This document shows, in pieces, positions 25,435 through 33,722 of a stretch of DNA of 64,000 nucleotides (position 1 is its first letter; the number at the start of each line of letters is the position of its first letter). The DNA is taken from contig NZ_JBIGIB010000002.1 in assembly GCF_043555935.1 (NCBI RefSeq), forward strand, positions 620,001 to 684,000. Direction: 5' to 3'. The notes beneath the pieces are model-generated. The model was not told the DNA's origin. It worked only from the letters and a program-made list of their open reading frames with translations, and ran no database searches. This DNA is from Pelomonas baiyunensis (GTDB lineage Bacteria; Pseudomonadota; Gammaproteobacteria; Burkholderiales; Burkholderiaceae_C). Made by a program: the position numbers and the translations under genes.

Positions 25435-26586
25435 ATGAACTTCCGTACGCTCAAGCCCGTGGCCCTGGTCATGGCCGCTGCCTTCGCCGCGGCCGCGCAG
25501 GCGGCTGACATCAAGCTCGGCGTGGCCGAGGCGCTGTCGGGCGGTGCCGCCCAATACGGGCAGAGCATCCGCGCCGGCTTCCAGCTCGCGGCGGACGAAA
25601 TCAACGCGGCCGGCGGCATCAACGGCAACAAGCTGGTGCTGGTGATCGAAGATGAGCAGGGCAAGAAGGAAGAGGCGATCAACGCCTTCAAGAAGCTGAT
25701 CTTCCAGGACAAGGTGCTGATGCTGTTCGGCCCCACGCTGTCCAACTCGGCCCAGGCCGCCGACCCGATCGCACAGGCGTCCAAGGTCGTGGTGTTCGGC
25801 ACCTCCAACACGGCCGATGGCATCACCTCCATCGGCGACCACGTCTTCCGCAACTCGGTGACGGAGGCGGACGTGCTGCCGGTGACGCTGGCCACCGCGA
25901 GCAAGAAGCTCGGCATCAAAAAGGTGGCCGTGCTCTACGGCAACGACGACGTCTTCACCAAGAGCGGCTACGACAACTTCAAGAAGGCGCTGGACGCCCA
26001 GAAGATCGCCGTGACCACGACCGAGACCTTTGCCAAGGGCGATGTCGACTTCAAGGCCCAGCTCACCAAGATCAAGGCCACCAACCCCGACGCGCTGGTG
26101 CTGTCGGCCCTGATTGCCGAGGGTGCACCCATCATGGTGCAGGCCCGCCAACTGGGCCTGAACGTGCCGGTCATCGGCGGCAACGGCATGAATTCGGTCA
26201 AGGTGTTCGAGCTGGCCAAGGGCGCGTCGGACGGGTTGTGGATCGGCAGCCCCTGGTCCATCGAGAACCAGACCAAGGAAAACGGCTCGTTCATCGTGGC
26301 CTACACGCAGAAGTACAAGTCGGCGCCGGATCAGTTCGCCGCGCAGGCCTACGACGCGATGTACATCACCGCGCAGGCACTGAAGAAGGTCAAGCTCAGC
26401 GGTGACCTCGCGAAAGACCGCACCGCGCTGCGCAATGCGCTGCCCGAGGTGAAGTGGACCGGTGCCACCGGGGGCTTCAGCTTCCGCCGTGCACTGGACA
26501 AGGCCGGCAACCCGGCCGGCTACGACGCCGAGCAAACCGCCATCGTCAGCGCCACCAAGGGCGGGCGCTACGCCATCGAGAAGTAA
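25435..26586 (+). CDS. Branched-chain amino acid-type ABC transporter, periplasmic binding protein
   Basis: 383 residues with a clear signal peptide (ALVMAAAFAAAAQA, then mature ADIKLGVAEAL). The body is a type I periplasmic binding fold of the LivJ/LivK family: GGAAQYGQSIRAGFQLAADE, IEDEQGKKEEAINAFKKLI, and FGPTLSNSAQA in the ligand cleft. It is the first gene of a five-gene transporter unit with two permeases and two ATPases directly downstream. The true ligand may be a branched-chain amino acid, amide or other small molecule; this family is broad. No operator seen upstream. Confidence 0.9.
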   Translation: MNFRTLKPVALVMAAAFAAAAQAADIKLGVAEALSGGAAQYGQSIRAGFQLAADEINAAGGINGNKLVLVIEDEQGKKEEAINAFKKLIFQDKVLMLFGPTLSNSAQAADPIAQASKVVVFGTSNTADGITSIGDHVFRNSVTEADVLPVTLATASKKLGIKKVAVLYGNDDVFTKSGYDNFKKALDAQKIAVTTTETFAKGDVDFKAQLTKIKATNPDALVLSALIAEGAPIMVQARQLGLNVPVIGGNGMNSVKVFELAKGASDGLWIGSPWSIENQTKENGSFIVAYTQKYKSAPDQFAAQAYDAMYITAQALKKVKLSGDLAKDRTALRNALPEVKWTGATGGFSFRRALDKAGNPAGYDAEQTAIVSATKGGRYAIEK

Positions 26587-26651
26587 CGGCCACTTCAACG
26601 CCATCGGCCCGCGGCCTCCGTCGCGGGCCGCATCGTTTTCGGACCCTCACC

Positions 26652-27533
26652 GTGCTTGAACAGCAACTCTTCAATGCCCTGTCGCTTGGCAGCGTCTATG
26701 CGCTGTTCGCGCTCGGGTTCACGCTGGTGTTTGGCGTGCTGGGGGTGGTGAACCTCTCCCATGGTGCCGTCTTCATGGTGGGGGCGTACACCGCGCTGCA
26801 AGCCGTCACGCGGCTGCACCTGCCGCTCGCGGCGGCGCTGGGTGTGGCGTTTGTGGCGTCGGGCCTGCTGGGCCTGTTGATTGATCAAGCGGTGCTGCGC
26901 CCGCTGCGGGCGCGCAACGCGCCGCACCTGATCCCGATGATCGCCACCATCGGCCTGGCCATCGCGCTGAACAGCCTGGCCCAGGGTCTCTTCGGCGCCG
27001 AGAACCTGCGCTTCCCAGCGGAAGTGCTGCCGCAGGACACGCTCACCGTGGCGGGCTTGCATGTGACGGTGCTGGAGTTGGCCATCATTGCGCTGTCGTT
27101 CGGGCTGATGGCTGTGCTGCTGCTGGTGCTGCGGGGCACGCAGTTGGGCCGCGCATTGCGCGCCATTGCCGAGAGCCCGAAGGCTGCGGCGCTGCTGGGC
27201 ATCAATGTCGGCGGCTTGTTCCTGCTGACCAGCTTCGTGGCCGCCGGCCTTGGGGGCGTGGCGGGCGTGTTGATTGGCCTGTATTCCAACGCGCTCTTTC
27301 CGCTGATGGGCCAGCCCATCCTGCACAAGGGCATCGCTGTGATCATTTTGGGCGGCATGGGTGACATCCGCGGCGCGATGCTGGCAGGGCTCTTCCTGGG
27401 CTTTGCCGAGGTGCTGTCGGTGGCCTACATCGGCTCGACGATGCGCGATGCGGTCGCCTTCGGCCTGCTGTTTGCCGTGCTGCTGCTGCGACCCAAGGGT
27501 CTGTTCGGCAGCGTCAATGAACGCAAGGTCTGA
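26652..27533 (+). CDS. livH: ABC transporter permease, LivH type
   Basis: 293 residues from a GTG; the upstream open frame is not protein-like. An inner-membrane permease with about eight hydrophobic segments. It starts with FNALSLGSVYALFALGFTLV and carries the LivH signature VFGVLGVVNLSHGAVFMVGA; the EAA-like loop reads GRALRAIAESPKAAALLGIN. It forms the membrane channel with the next permease. It follows the binding-protein gene by 65 bases and precedes livM by 5. Confidence 0.9.
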   Translation: MLEQQLFNALSLGSVYALFALGFTLVFGVLGVVNLSHGAVFMVGAYTALQAVTRLHLPLAAALGVAFVASGLLGLLIDQAVLRPLRARNAPHLIPMIATIGLAIALNSLAQGLFGAENLRFPAEVLPQDTLTVAGLHVTVLELAIIALSFGLMAVLLLVLRGTQLGRALRAIAESPKAAALLGINVGGLFLLTSFVAAGLGGVAGVLIGLYSNALFPLMGQPILHKGIAVIILGGMGDIRGAMLAGLFLGFAEVLSVAYIGSTMRDAVAFGLLFAVLLLRPKGLFGSVNERKV

Positions 27534-27538
27534 CTGTC

Positions 27539-28396
27539 ATGTTGGAGAGCTTCGACAGCTTTTGGGCGGTCTACAGCAACCTGGTGCTCACGCTGGGCAC
27601 GAACTCGCTGCTGGCTCTGTCCATTTACCTCACCCTGTCCTGCGGCATGCTGGCCATGGCCAATGCGGCCTTCATGGGCATCGGTGCTTACGCCGCGTCG
27701 CTGCTGACGATGAATGCTGGTGCGCCGTTTCCGGTCGCGTTGGCGGGTGGCATGGCGGCCCCGGCCCTCGTGGCCTTCGTGATCGGCGGCCCGACCTTGC
27801 GCCTGTCGGGCGTCTACCTCGCGATGGCCACGCTGGCCTTCGGCGAGGTGGTGCGCATCTTCGTGCTCAACACCGAGGGCTGGACCGGCGGCGCGCTCGG
27901 CCTGAATGGCATTCCGCCGTTGACCCAGTGGTGGCATGTGACCCTGGCCCTGGCGCTGGCCTGCGGGGTGCTTGCGCTGATGCGCCGGTCCAAGGTCGGG
28001 CGGGCGTTTGAAGCGATCAAGCTCGACGAAACCGCCGCGGGCCTCATGGGCATCGACGTCAACGCCCACAAGCTGCTTGCCTTCGTGCTGGGGGCCATGC
28101 TGGCGGGTCTGGCGGGGGCGCTGAACGCGCATCTCACCTTCTTCATCGGGCCGAATGAATACGGGTTCGACCGTGGTGTGGAGATCCTCACGATGACCAT
28201 CCTGGGCGGTATCCACGGCCTGATGGGCCCCATCTCCGGTGCGGTCATCCTCACCCTGCTGCCCGAGTTGCTGCGCAGCTTGGCGGACTTCCGCAACGTC
28301 GTGAACGGCCTGATCCTGGTCGCCATCGTGCTGTTCCTGCCGCGCGGCTTGTGGGACCCGGCGCGGGTGCGTGCGTGGTTGGGTCGGGGGCGCTGA
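27539..28396 (+). CDS. livM: ABC transporter permease, LivM type
   Basis: 285 residues, multi-spanning. Typical LivM features: SIYLTLSCGMLAMANAAFMG near the N-terminus, GPTLRLSGVYLAMATLAFGE, the cytoplasmic coupling loop GRAFEAIKLDETAAGLMGID, and LGGIHGLMGPISGAVILTLL near the end. Shorter than E. coli LivM because the N-terminal extension is absent, as in most beta-proteobacterial members. Its stop is one base before the livG ATG. Confidence 0.9.
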   Translation: MLESFDSFWAVYSNLVLTLGTNSLLALSIYLTLSCGMLAMANAAFMGIGAYAASLLTMNAGAPFPVALAGGMAAPALVAFVIGGPTLRLSGVYLAMATLAFGEVVRIFVLNTEGWTGGALGLNGIPPLTQWWHVTLALALACGVLALMRRSKVGRAFEAIKLDETAAGLMGIDVNAHKLLAFVLGAMLAGLAGALNAHLTFFIGPNEYGFDRGVEILTMTILGGIHGLMGPISGAVILTLLPELLRSLADFRNVVNGLILVAIVLFLPRGLWDPARVRAWLGRGR

Positions 28397-28397
28397 G

Positions 28398-29165
28398 ATG
28401 CTGAAGCTGCAATCCGTCTCGCGCCACTTCGGTGGCCTGAAAGTGCTGCAGGACGTCAGTTTCGATGTGCCGCAGGGCGGCATCTTCGGGCTGATCGGCC
28501 CCAACGGCGCGGGCAAGACGACGGTGGTGAACCTCGTGACCGGCCTGCTGCCACCGACCTCGGGCGACATCCTGTTCAACGGCGCCAGCCTGGTGGGCCG
28601 CAAGCCGCACCAGATCACGGCTGGCGGCATCGCGCGCACCTTCCAGAACATCCGCGTCTTCAAGGAGATGACGCTGCTGGAGAACGTGATCGTCGGCATG
28701 CACGGGCGCTTGGGCTACGGGCCAGGCGGTTGGCTGCTGCGGCTGCCCCGGTTTCGGGCTGCCGAGCGTGCGGCACGGGATCGGGCGCGGGAGCTGCTGT
28801 CGTGGATGAAGCTGGACCACAAAGCCGACGACATCGCCGACAACCTGAGCTACGGCGAGCAGCGCAAGCTGGAACTCGCCCGCGCACTCGCCACCGAGCC
28901 CAAGCTCTTGCTGCTCGACGAACCCGTGGCCGGCATGAACGGCGCCGAGAAAACCGAGCTGATGGCCGAAATCCGCAACATCCAGGCGCGCGGCTACACC
29001 ATCTTCATGATTGAGCACGACATGCGCTTTGTGATGGGCTTGTGCGACCAGATCGCCGTGCTGAATTTCGGCCGCATCATTGCCCAGGGCGGGCCGGACG
29101 CGGTGCGCAACGATCCGCAGGTCATCGAGGCCTACCTGGGTCGCGACGACGAGGTGGCCGCATGA
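28398..29165 (+). CDS. livG: ABC transporter ATPase, LivG type
   Basis: 255 residues from the ATG immediately after livM. Walker A GPNGAGKTT (near residues 36-44), ABC signature LSYGEQRKLELARAL (near 153-167), Walker B LLLLDEPVAGMN (near 172-183), and a switch histidine in MIEHDMRFVM. The LivG-specific C-terminal tail (GRIIAQGGPDAVRNDPQVIEAYLG) is present. The stop overlaps the livF start by 4 bases (ATGA). Confidence 0.93.
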   Translation: MLKLQSVSRHFGGLKVLQDVSFDVPQGGIFGLIGPNGAGKTTVVNLVTGLLPPTSGDILFNGASLVGRKPHQITAGGIARTFQNIRVFKEMTLLENVIVGMHGRLGYGPGGWLLRLPRFRAAERAARDRARELLSWMKLDHKADDIADNLSYGEQRKLELARALATEPKLLLLDEPVAGMNGAEKTELMAEIRNIQARGYTIFMIEHDMRFVMGLCDQIAVLNFGRIIAQGGPDAVRNDPQVIEAYLGRDDEVAA

Positions 29166-29875
29166 GCCTGCTCAGTGTTCGGGGGCTGACCGTCAACTAC
29201 GGCCATGTCGAGGCGGTGCGTGGCATCGACTTCGACCTCGCGGCCGGGCAGATCACGACCTTGGTCGGGGCCAATGGGGCCGGCAAGTCGACGACGCTGA
29301 TGGCGCTGTCGGGCCTGGTGAAGAAGGCCGCCGGGCAGGTGGTGTTCGACGGCCATGACATCTCGGCTGTGGCACCCCACCGCATCGTGGGCAGCGGCTT
29401 GGTGCAGGTGGCCGAGGGCCGGGCCACGCTCATGACCCTCACTGTGCGGGAGAACCTGGAACTGGGCGCCTACACCCGACGCGACGGCGCAGCCGCTCGC
29501 GCGCGAGACATCGACCATGTCTACAGCCTGTTTCCCCGGCTGGCCGAGCGGTCCACGCAATTGGCGGGCAGCCTCTCCGGCGGTGAACAGCAAATGTTGG
29601 CCATCGGCCGCGCCCTGATGGCCAAGCCGCGCCTGCTGCTGCTGGACGAGCCCTCCATGGGCCTGGCGCCGCTCATCGTGCAGGACATCTTCCGCACCTT
29701 GAAGGCCATCAACGCCGACGGGCTGACGATCTTTCTGGTCGAGCAGAACGTGAAGCAGGCGCTCAAGCTCGCCCAGCGCGCCTATGTGCTGGAGAACGGG
29801 CGCATCGTGCTGCAGGGCAGCGGCGCGGAATTGCTGGGCGACCCGCGCGTGCAGGCCGCCTACTTGGGGCACTGA
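29162..29875 (+). CDS. livF: ABC transporter ATPase, LivF type
   Basis: 237 residues. Walker A GANGAGKSTT, LivF-type Q-loop region GLVQVAEGRATLMTLTVREN, signature LSGGEQQMLAIGRAL, and Walker B LLLLDEPSMGLAP. It pairs with LivG as the ATPase heterodimer. Last gene of the transporter unit; it ends 11 bases before the converging sulfurtransferase-like gene, with no hairpin visible between them. Confidence 0.93.
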   Translation: MSLLSVRGLTVNYGHVEAVRGIDFDLAAGQITTLVGANGAGKSTTLMALSGLVKKAAGQVVFDGHDISAVAPHRIVGSGLVQVAEGRATLMTLTVRENLELGAYTRRDGAAARARDIDHVYSLFPRLAERSTQLAGSLSGGEQQMLAIGRALMAKPRLLLLDEPSMGLAPLIVQDIFRTLKAINADGLTIFLVEQNVKQALKLAQRAYVLENGRIVLQGSGAELLGDPRVQAAYLGH

Positions 29876-29885
29876 GCCCGCAGGC

Positions 29886-30230
29886 TCAGCCCAGTTGCTG
29901 GGCTTGCAGGAACAGCCGCGTGGAGCGGGCGCCCGACCGGCAGAACGCCAGCATCGGGCGCGGCAGTTCCGCCAGCAGGTCCGCGAACGCGGCGATTTCC
30001 TCGGGCGACTGGTAGCCACCGGCCACGGGCAGATGGCGATACACCAAGCCTGCCGCGGTCGCGGCGGCTTCGATTTCGGCCGAGGTCGGTTGGCCCGGGC
30101 CGTGCTCGAAATCGGGGCGGTTGTTCACCACGCTCTTGAAGCCCAACGCTGCGGCTTCCGCCATGGCTTCGGGCGTGAGTTGCGGCGCGACGCAGACGTC
30201 GGGCGCCACGGCTTGCAGCGGCAGGCTCAT
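29886..30230 (-). CDS. Rhodanese/phosphatase-like DUF442 protein (BLH family)
   Basis: 114 residues. The active loop FCRSGARSTRLF near residues 96-107 has the Cys-x4-Arg form of rhodanese-like and dual-specificity-type enzymes; upstream, VAPQLTPEAMAEAAALGFKS and VVNNRPDFE are the beta-lactamase-hydrolase-like (DUF442) signature. These proteins have been linked to sulfur transfer or sulfide metabolism, but the reaction of a stand-alone domain is uncertain. It precedes nothing on its own strand except the operon end; the YqeY gene lies 10 bases upstream, so they are probably co-transcribed. Confidence 0.82.
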   Translation of the reverse strand: MSLPLQAVAPDVCVAPQLTPEAMAEAAALGFKSVVNNRPDFEHGPGQPTSAEIEAAATAAGLVYRHLPVAGGYQSPEEIAAFADLLAELPRPMLAFCRSGARSTRLFLQAQQLG

Positions 30231-30240
30231 GCGAGGCTCC

Positions 30241-30687
30241 TTACTTGGCCAGTGCGGCCTTCACGGCCGCGGACACGGTGCTCATCTCGGCCGTGTTGCC
30301 AAGGGCCGCCTTGGCCGCAGCCATGACCTTGCCCATGTCGCCCGGGCCGCTGGCGCCCAGTTCGGCCACGATGGCGGCCACCTTCTCGGCCACGGCTTCA
30401 GCCGACAGGCGCTCGGGCAGGTAGACCTGCAGCACGGCGAGTTCGGCGCTTTCCTTGGCGACGAGGTCGTCACGGCCGGCGGCGGCGAACTGGCTGATGG
30501 AGTCTTTGCGCTGCTTGATCAGTTTGTCGACGATGGCCACGAGGCCGGCGTCGTCCACCGTGATGCGCTCGTCCACTTCCTTCTGCTTCACGGCCGCCAG
30601 CAGGCCGCGGATGGTCAGCAGGCGGTCGCTTTCCTTGGCGCGCATGGCGGCCTTCATGTCTTCGGTGATGCGGTCTTTCAGGCTCAT
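30241..30687 (-). CDS. GatB/YqeY domain protein
   Basis: 148 residues, all helical. MSLKDRITEDMKAAMRAKES is the canonical opening, DRLLTIRGLLAAVKQKEVD follows, and the C-terminal tail domain ends in AAVKAAL. The domain is shared with the tail of GatB (tRNA amidotransferase), but stand-alone YqeY proteins have no settled role. No good ribosome site is seen. It lies downstream of rpsU, a conserved pairing in many bacteria, separated by the rpsU terminator. Confidence 0.88.
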   Translation of the reverse strand: MSLKDRITEDMKAAMRAKESDRLLTIRGLLAAVKQKEVDERITVDDAGLVAIVDKLIKQRKDSISQFAAAGRDDLVAKESAELAVLQVYLPERLSAEAVAEKVAAIVAELGASGPGDMGKVMAAAKAALGNTAEMSTVSAAVKAALAK

Positions 30688-30710
30688 GGGAGGTCCGATT
30701 TCAAAAAACA

Positions 30711-30742
30711 AAAACCCGCGACAGCGTCCTGTGGCGGGTTTT
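30711..30742 (-). terminator. Terminator of rpsU
   Basis: AAAACCCGC/GCGGGTTTT, 9-base stem with 14-base loop, followed by TTTG on the leftward strand. It separates rpsU from the YqeY gene and probably lets some transcripts through. Confidence 0.8.
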
Positions 30743-30785
30743 GGAGTTCACCGGAACTGAGGGCTCCGGGTCGCGTCAGAGCCGA

Positions 30786-30998
30786 TCAGTACAGCTTCTT
30801 GGGCAGCTGCATGCTGCGCACGCGCTTGTAGTGGCGCTTGACGGCGGCTGCCTTCTTGCGCTTGCGCTCAGCGGTGGGCTTCTCATAGAACTCGCGGGCG
30901 CGCAGTTCGGTCAGCAGGCCCAGCTTTTCGATGGTGCGCTTGAAGCGACGCAGAGCGACGTCGAACGGCTCGTTTTCCTTGACGCGGATGGTGGTCAT
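30786..30998 (-). CDS. rpsU: 30S ribosomal protein S21
   Basis: 70 residues, the standard length. Recognised from [20 protein letters not shown] and [20 protein letters not shown]; very basic. S21 assists mRNA binding at the 30S platform. It has its own promoter about 120 bases upstream and a hairpin terminator downstream. Confidence 0.97.
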
Positions 30999-31117
30999 GT
31001 AATTCCTTCAGATTGCGCTCGGTGTTCGCGGCTGAGGTTCAGCAGCAGGTTCCGGATTACTGCCTGGCCTTGAAAGGCTAGCGAATCGACGCGCGGGGTT
31101 TGCCAGCAAAGCCGAGG

Positions 31118-31147
31118 ATTGTAGCCGGGAAATTGCTTGACTGCCAA
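31118..31147 (-). promoter_or_regulatory. Promoter of rpsU
   Basis: Reading leftward: TTGGCA (-35), 18 bases, TACAAT (-10). It is the only good sigma70 match in the gap and gives a leader of about 110 bases before rpsU. Confidence 0.6.
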
Positions 31148-31154
31148 TATCTGT

Positions 31155-32375
31155 TCAAGCCAGCGCGGTCGTGGGCTTCAGCGCGTCGGCGCAGGCCGCA
31201 CCGCTGGCCCAGGCCCACTGGAAGTTGTAGCCCCCCAGCCAGCCGGTCACGTCCACCACTTCGCCGATGAAATGCAGGCCTGGCACGCGGCGGCTTTCGA
31301 GCGTTTGGGAGCTCAAGTCCTGGGTGCTGACGCCGCCGCGCATCACCTCGGCCTTGCGCCAGCCTTCATCGCCGGTGGGGCGTTCGGTCCAGCCGTGCAC
31401 CGCTTGGCCCAAGCGCTGCAAGTCGGCGTCGCGGCATTCCGCGAGCGGCTTGGTTGGGGGCAGATGCGTGCGCTCCAACCAGGCGGCGGCCAATCGCTGC
31501 GGCAGGTGTTGCGCCAGTTCGGTGCCCAGTTGCTTGCGTGACGCCGACTTGGCGTCGATCAAGGTTCGTGCGAGATCCGTGTCCGGCGCGAGATTGATTT
31601 GAAACTCGGGCGCGGCCGGGTCGAGGTAGCTGGAAATCTGAAGAATGGCCGGCCCGCTGAGTCCGCGGTGCGTGAACAGCAGGTCTTCCAGGAAACGCGT
31701 TCGGCGTTTCCCCGTGCCGCAGGACACCTCTACCGGCAGCGCCAACCCGGCCAAGGCTGTCAGTGGCGCCCAGGCCTCGGCGTCGAACGTGAGTGGCACC
31801 AGGGCGGGCCGGGGCGTGACGATGGCATGGCCCAGTTGCTGCGCCAGCCGCAGGCCCCAATCGCTTGCGCCGATCTTCGGGACCGGCAGCCCCCCGGTGG
31901 CGACCACCACTTGCGCGGCCTGCACGGTCCCGCGGCCGGTGTCCAGCTCGAAACCGCCACCAGCTTGGGGGCGCACCGCCGCAACGGTGCAGGGTTGCCA
32001 GCGCTCCACGCCGCCGGCGGCACATTCCTTCAGCAGCAGGTCGATGATTTGCTCGGCCGAGTCGTCACAAAACAATTGCCCTTTGTGCTTTTCATGGAAC
32101 GCAATGCCGTAGCGCTGGACCAGTTTGATGAAGTCCTGCGGTGTGAATCGAGCCAGGGCGGAGCGGCAAAACGCCGGGTTCTCCGACAAGAAATTGCCGG
32201 GTCCGACCTCTCGGTTGGTGAAATTGCAGCGGCCGCCGCCAGAAATGCGAATCTTTTCGGCCACCTTGGGCGCGTGATCGATCAGCAGCACCCGCAGGCC
32301 ACGCTGGCCTGCGCGCCCCGCGCAAAACAGCCCGGCGGCGCCAGCGCCCACGATGACGACGTCAAACTGCGGCAT
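31155..32375 (-). CDS. BaiN/YhiN-family FAD-dependent oxidoreductase (HI0933-like)
   Basis: 406 residues from the ATG preceded by GGGAGG; the frame is open 49 codons further but without protein character. The N-terminal Rossmann motif VVIVGAGAAGLFCAGRAGQR binds FAD; SGGGRCNFTN near residues 42-51 and the C-terminal FIGEVVDVTGWLGGYNFQWA are hallmarks of the HI0933/YhiN group. Members include a bile-acid reductase (BaiN), but most have no known substrate. It stands alone, converging toward rpsU. Confidence 0.9.
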   Translation of the reverse strand: MPQFDVVIVGAGAAGLFCAGRAGQRGLRVLLIDHAPKVAEKIRISGGGRCNFTNREVGPGNFLSENPAFCRSALARFTPQDFIKLVQRYGIAFHEKHKGQLFCDDSAEQIIDLLLKECAAGGVERWQPCTVAAVRPQAGGGFELDTGRGTVQAAQVVVATGGLPVPKIGASDWGLRLAQQLGHAIVTPRPALVPLTFDAEAWAPLTALAGLALPVEVSCGTGKRRTRFLEDLLFTHRGLSGPAILQISSYLDPAAPEFQINLAPDTDLARTLIDAKSASRKQLGTELAQHLPQRLAAAWLERTHLPPTKPLAECRDADLQRLGQAVHGWTERPTGDEGWRKAEVMRGGVSTQDLSSQTLESRRVPGLHFIGEVVDVTGWLGGYNFQWAWASGAACADALKPTTALA

Positions 32376-32603
32376 AAACCTCCCTTGATTCAGACGCCAT
32401 TGTCGCGTTCGGTCGTTCTGAATCTCGTTAGCATTCCGTCCCAACAAGCTGTTGCGCCTCATTTCATGCCGAAAGGGAGGGGGCCCGGTTCGAGGGGGGA
32501 GGGGCGGGTTGCCCTGCGACACAACGCCCCACTACATTCCTTCTCAATCTGCGCCCACCGCCCATGGGCGTGACGGCGCCGCCCACAGAATCAAAGCGTT
32601 TTC

Positions 32604-33617
32604 ATGGATTCCACCGCCACCCCTTCCGCGACCGAGCCCGCTGCTGGTGGTTTGGCGCATTGGCTGGCCTCGCACGCCGAGTTGGGCGGCGAGGCGCTGG
32701 CCGGTGTCGTGGCGCTGGTGGAGCGTCTGGGCAATCAGGTCGCCATCAAGGCGGCCGCCAGCGGGCGCTATGTGTTTGCCACGCCCGGCTTGGCGGAGCT
32801 GTTCGAGCAAGACGAAGTGACCGGCCGCACCGACGCCGAGCTGTTGCGCGCGGACGAGACCACGGCGCTGCGTCGGGTCGAGCAGACGGTGATGGCTCAA
32901 CGCGGCCCGGTGGTCAGCGAGCACAAGCTGGACATCCACGGCCGGCGCCGGGAGTTCAGCGTCACGCGGCTGGCGCTGGGGGCGGATTTCTTGCTGTCGG
33001 TCTGGCACGAGCGCACGGAAGAGCGCCAGCGCGAAGCGCAGCTGCAACGGGCGTTGGCCCAGATCGAGCAGCAGCAAGCGGCGATGGAGCAGGTGCGCCG
33101 TGAGATGCAGCAGGGCAGCGGGCGCGACGAGGTGTCGGGCCTGTACCTGCGGGCGCAATTCGATGACCAGTTGCTGCGTGAAATTGACCTGTCGTCGCGC
33201 GAGCACCGCGAGTTCGCCCTGGTGGTGATCGCGCTGGACGCCTCTGAAGCCATGGAGCGCCTGGGCGACGCCGCCCAGCAGCGCTTGCTTGAAGGTGTGG
33301 GCCGCGTGCTGCGCGCCAACACCCGGGCGATGGACTCGGCCTGCCGTATCGGGCCGCAGCGCTTTGCGGTGCTGCTGTCCGGCGTGGGGCTGGCCACGGC
33401 CCATGCGCGCATGGAGCAGTTGCGCCGCCAGTGCGCGGCGCAAATCGTGGTGCTGAACGGGGAAGACCTCGGCTTGACCATCTCCATGGGCGTGTCCAGC
33501 TTCCCGCACACCGCATCGAAGCAAGACGACCTGATGTCCGCGAGCGAGGCCGCCGTGCTGGAAGCCCAGCGCCGCGGCGGTAATCAGGTGGTGCTGGCCT
33601 CCATCGCCTTCAGCTGA
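32604..33617 (+). CDS. PAS-domain protein with degenerate GGDEF domain
   Basis: 337 residues. A PAS-like domain occupies residues about 40-130 (GRYVFATPGLAELFEQDEVT), a coiled coil follows (RQREAQLQRALAQIEQQQAA), then a GGDEF-type domain with SGLYLRAQFDDQL at its start and a preserved GVSSFPH near the end. The signature itself reads IGPQRF instead of GGDEF, so cyclase activity is unlikely. It may bind cyclic-di-GMP-pathway partners or be a receptor or decoy. No membrane segment. It lies upstream of dnaE but about 105 bases away. Confidence 0.8.
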   Translation: MDSTATPSATEPAAGGLAHWLASHAELGGEALAGVVALVERLGNQVAIKAAASGRYVFATPGLAELFEQDEVTGRTDAELLRADETTALRRVEQTVMAQRGPVVSEHKLDIHGRRREFSVTRLALGADFLLSVWHERTEERQREAQLQRALAQIEQQQAAMEQVRREMQQGSGRDEVSGLYLRAQFDDQLLREIDLSSREHREFALVVIALDASEAMERLGDAAQQRLLEGVGRVLRANTRAMDSACRIGPQRFAVLLSGVGLATAHARMEQLRRQCAAQIVVLNGEDLGLTISMGVSSFPHTASKQDDLMSASEAAVLEAQRRGGNQVVLASIAFS

Positions 33618-33722
33618 CGGCGTACGCCAGGCGCCCTCGCGGCCGGGCGTGTGAACCGCCTGGGAGATCTCATCCCCGCTGCGTTTACCTTGGGGCACCG
33701 AGCCGCTTTCTACAATGGCTCG

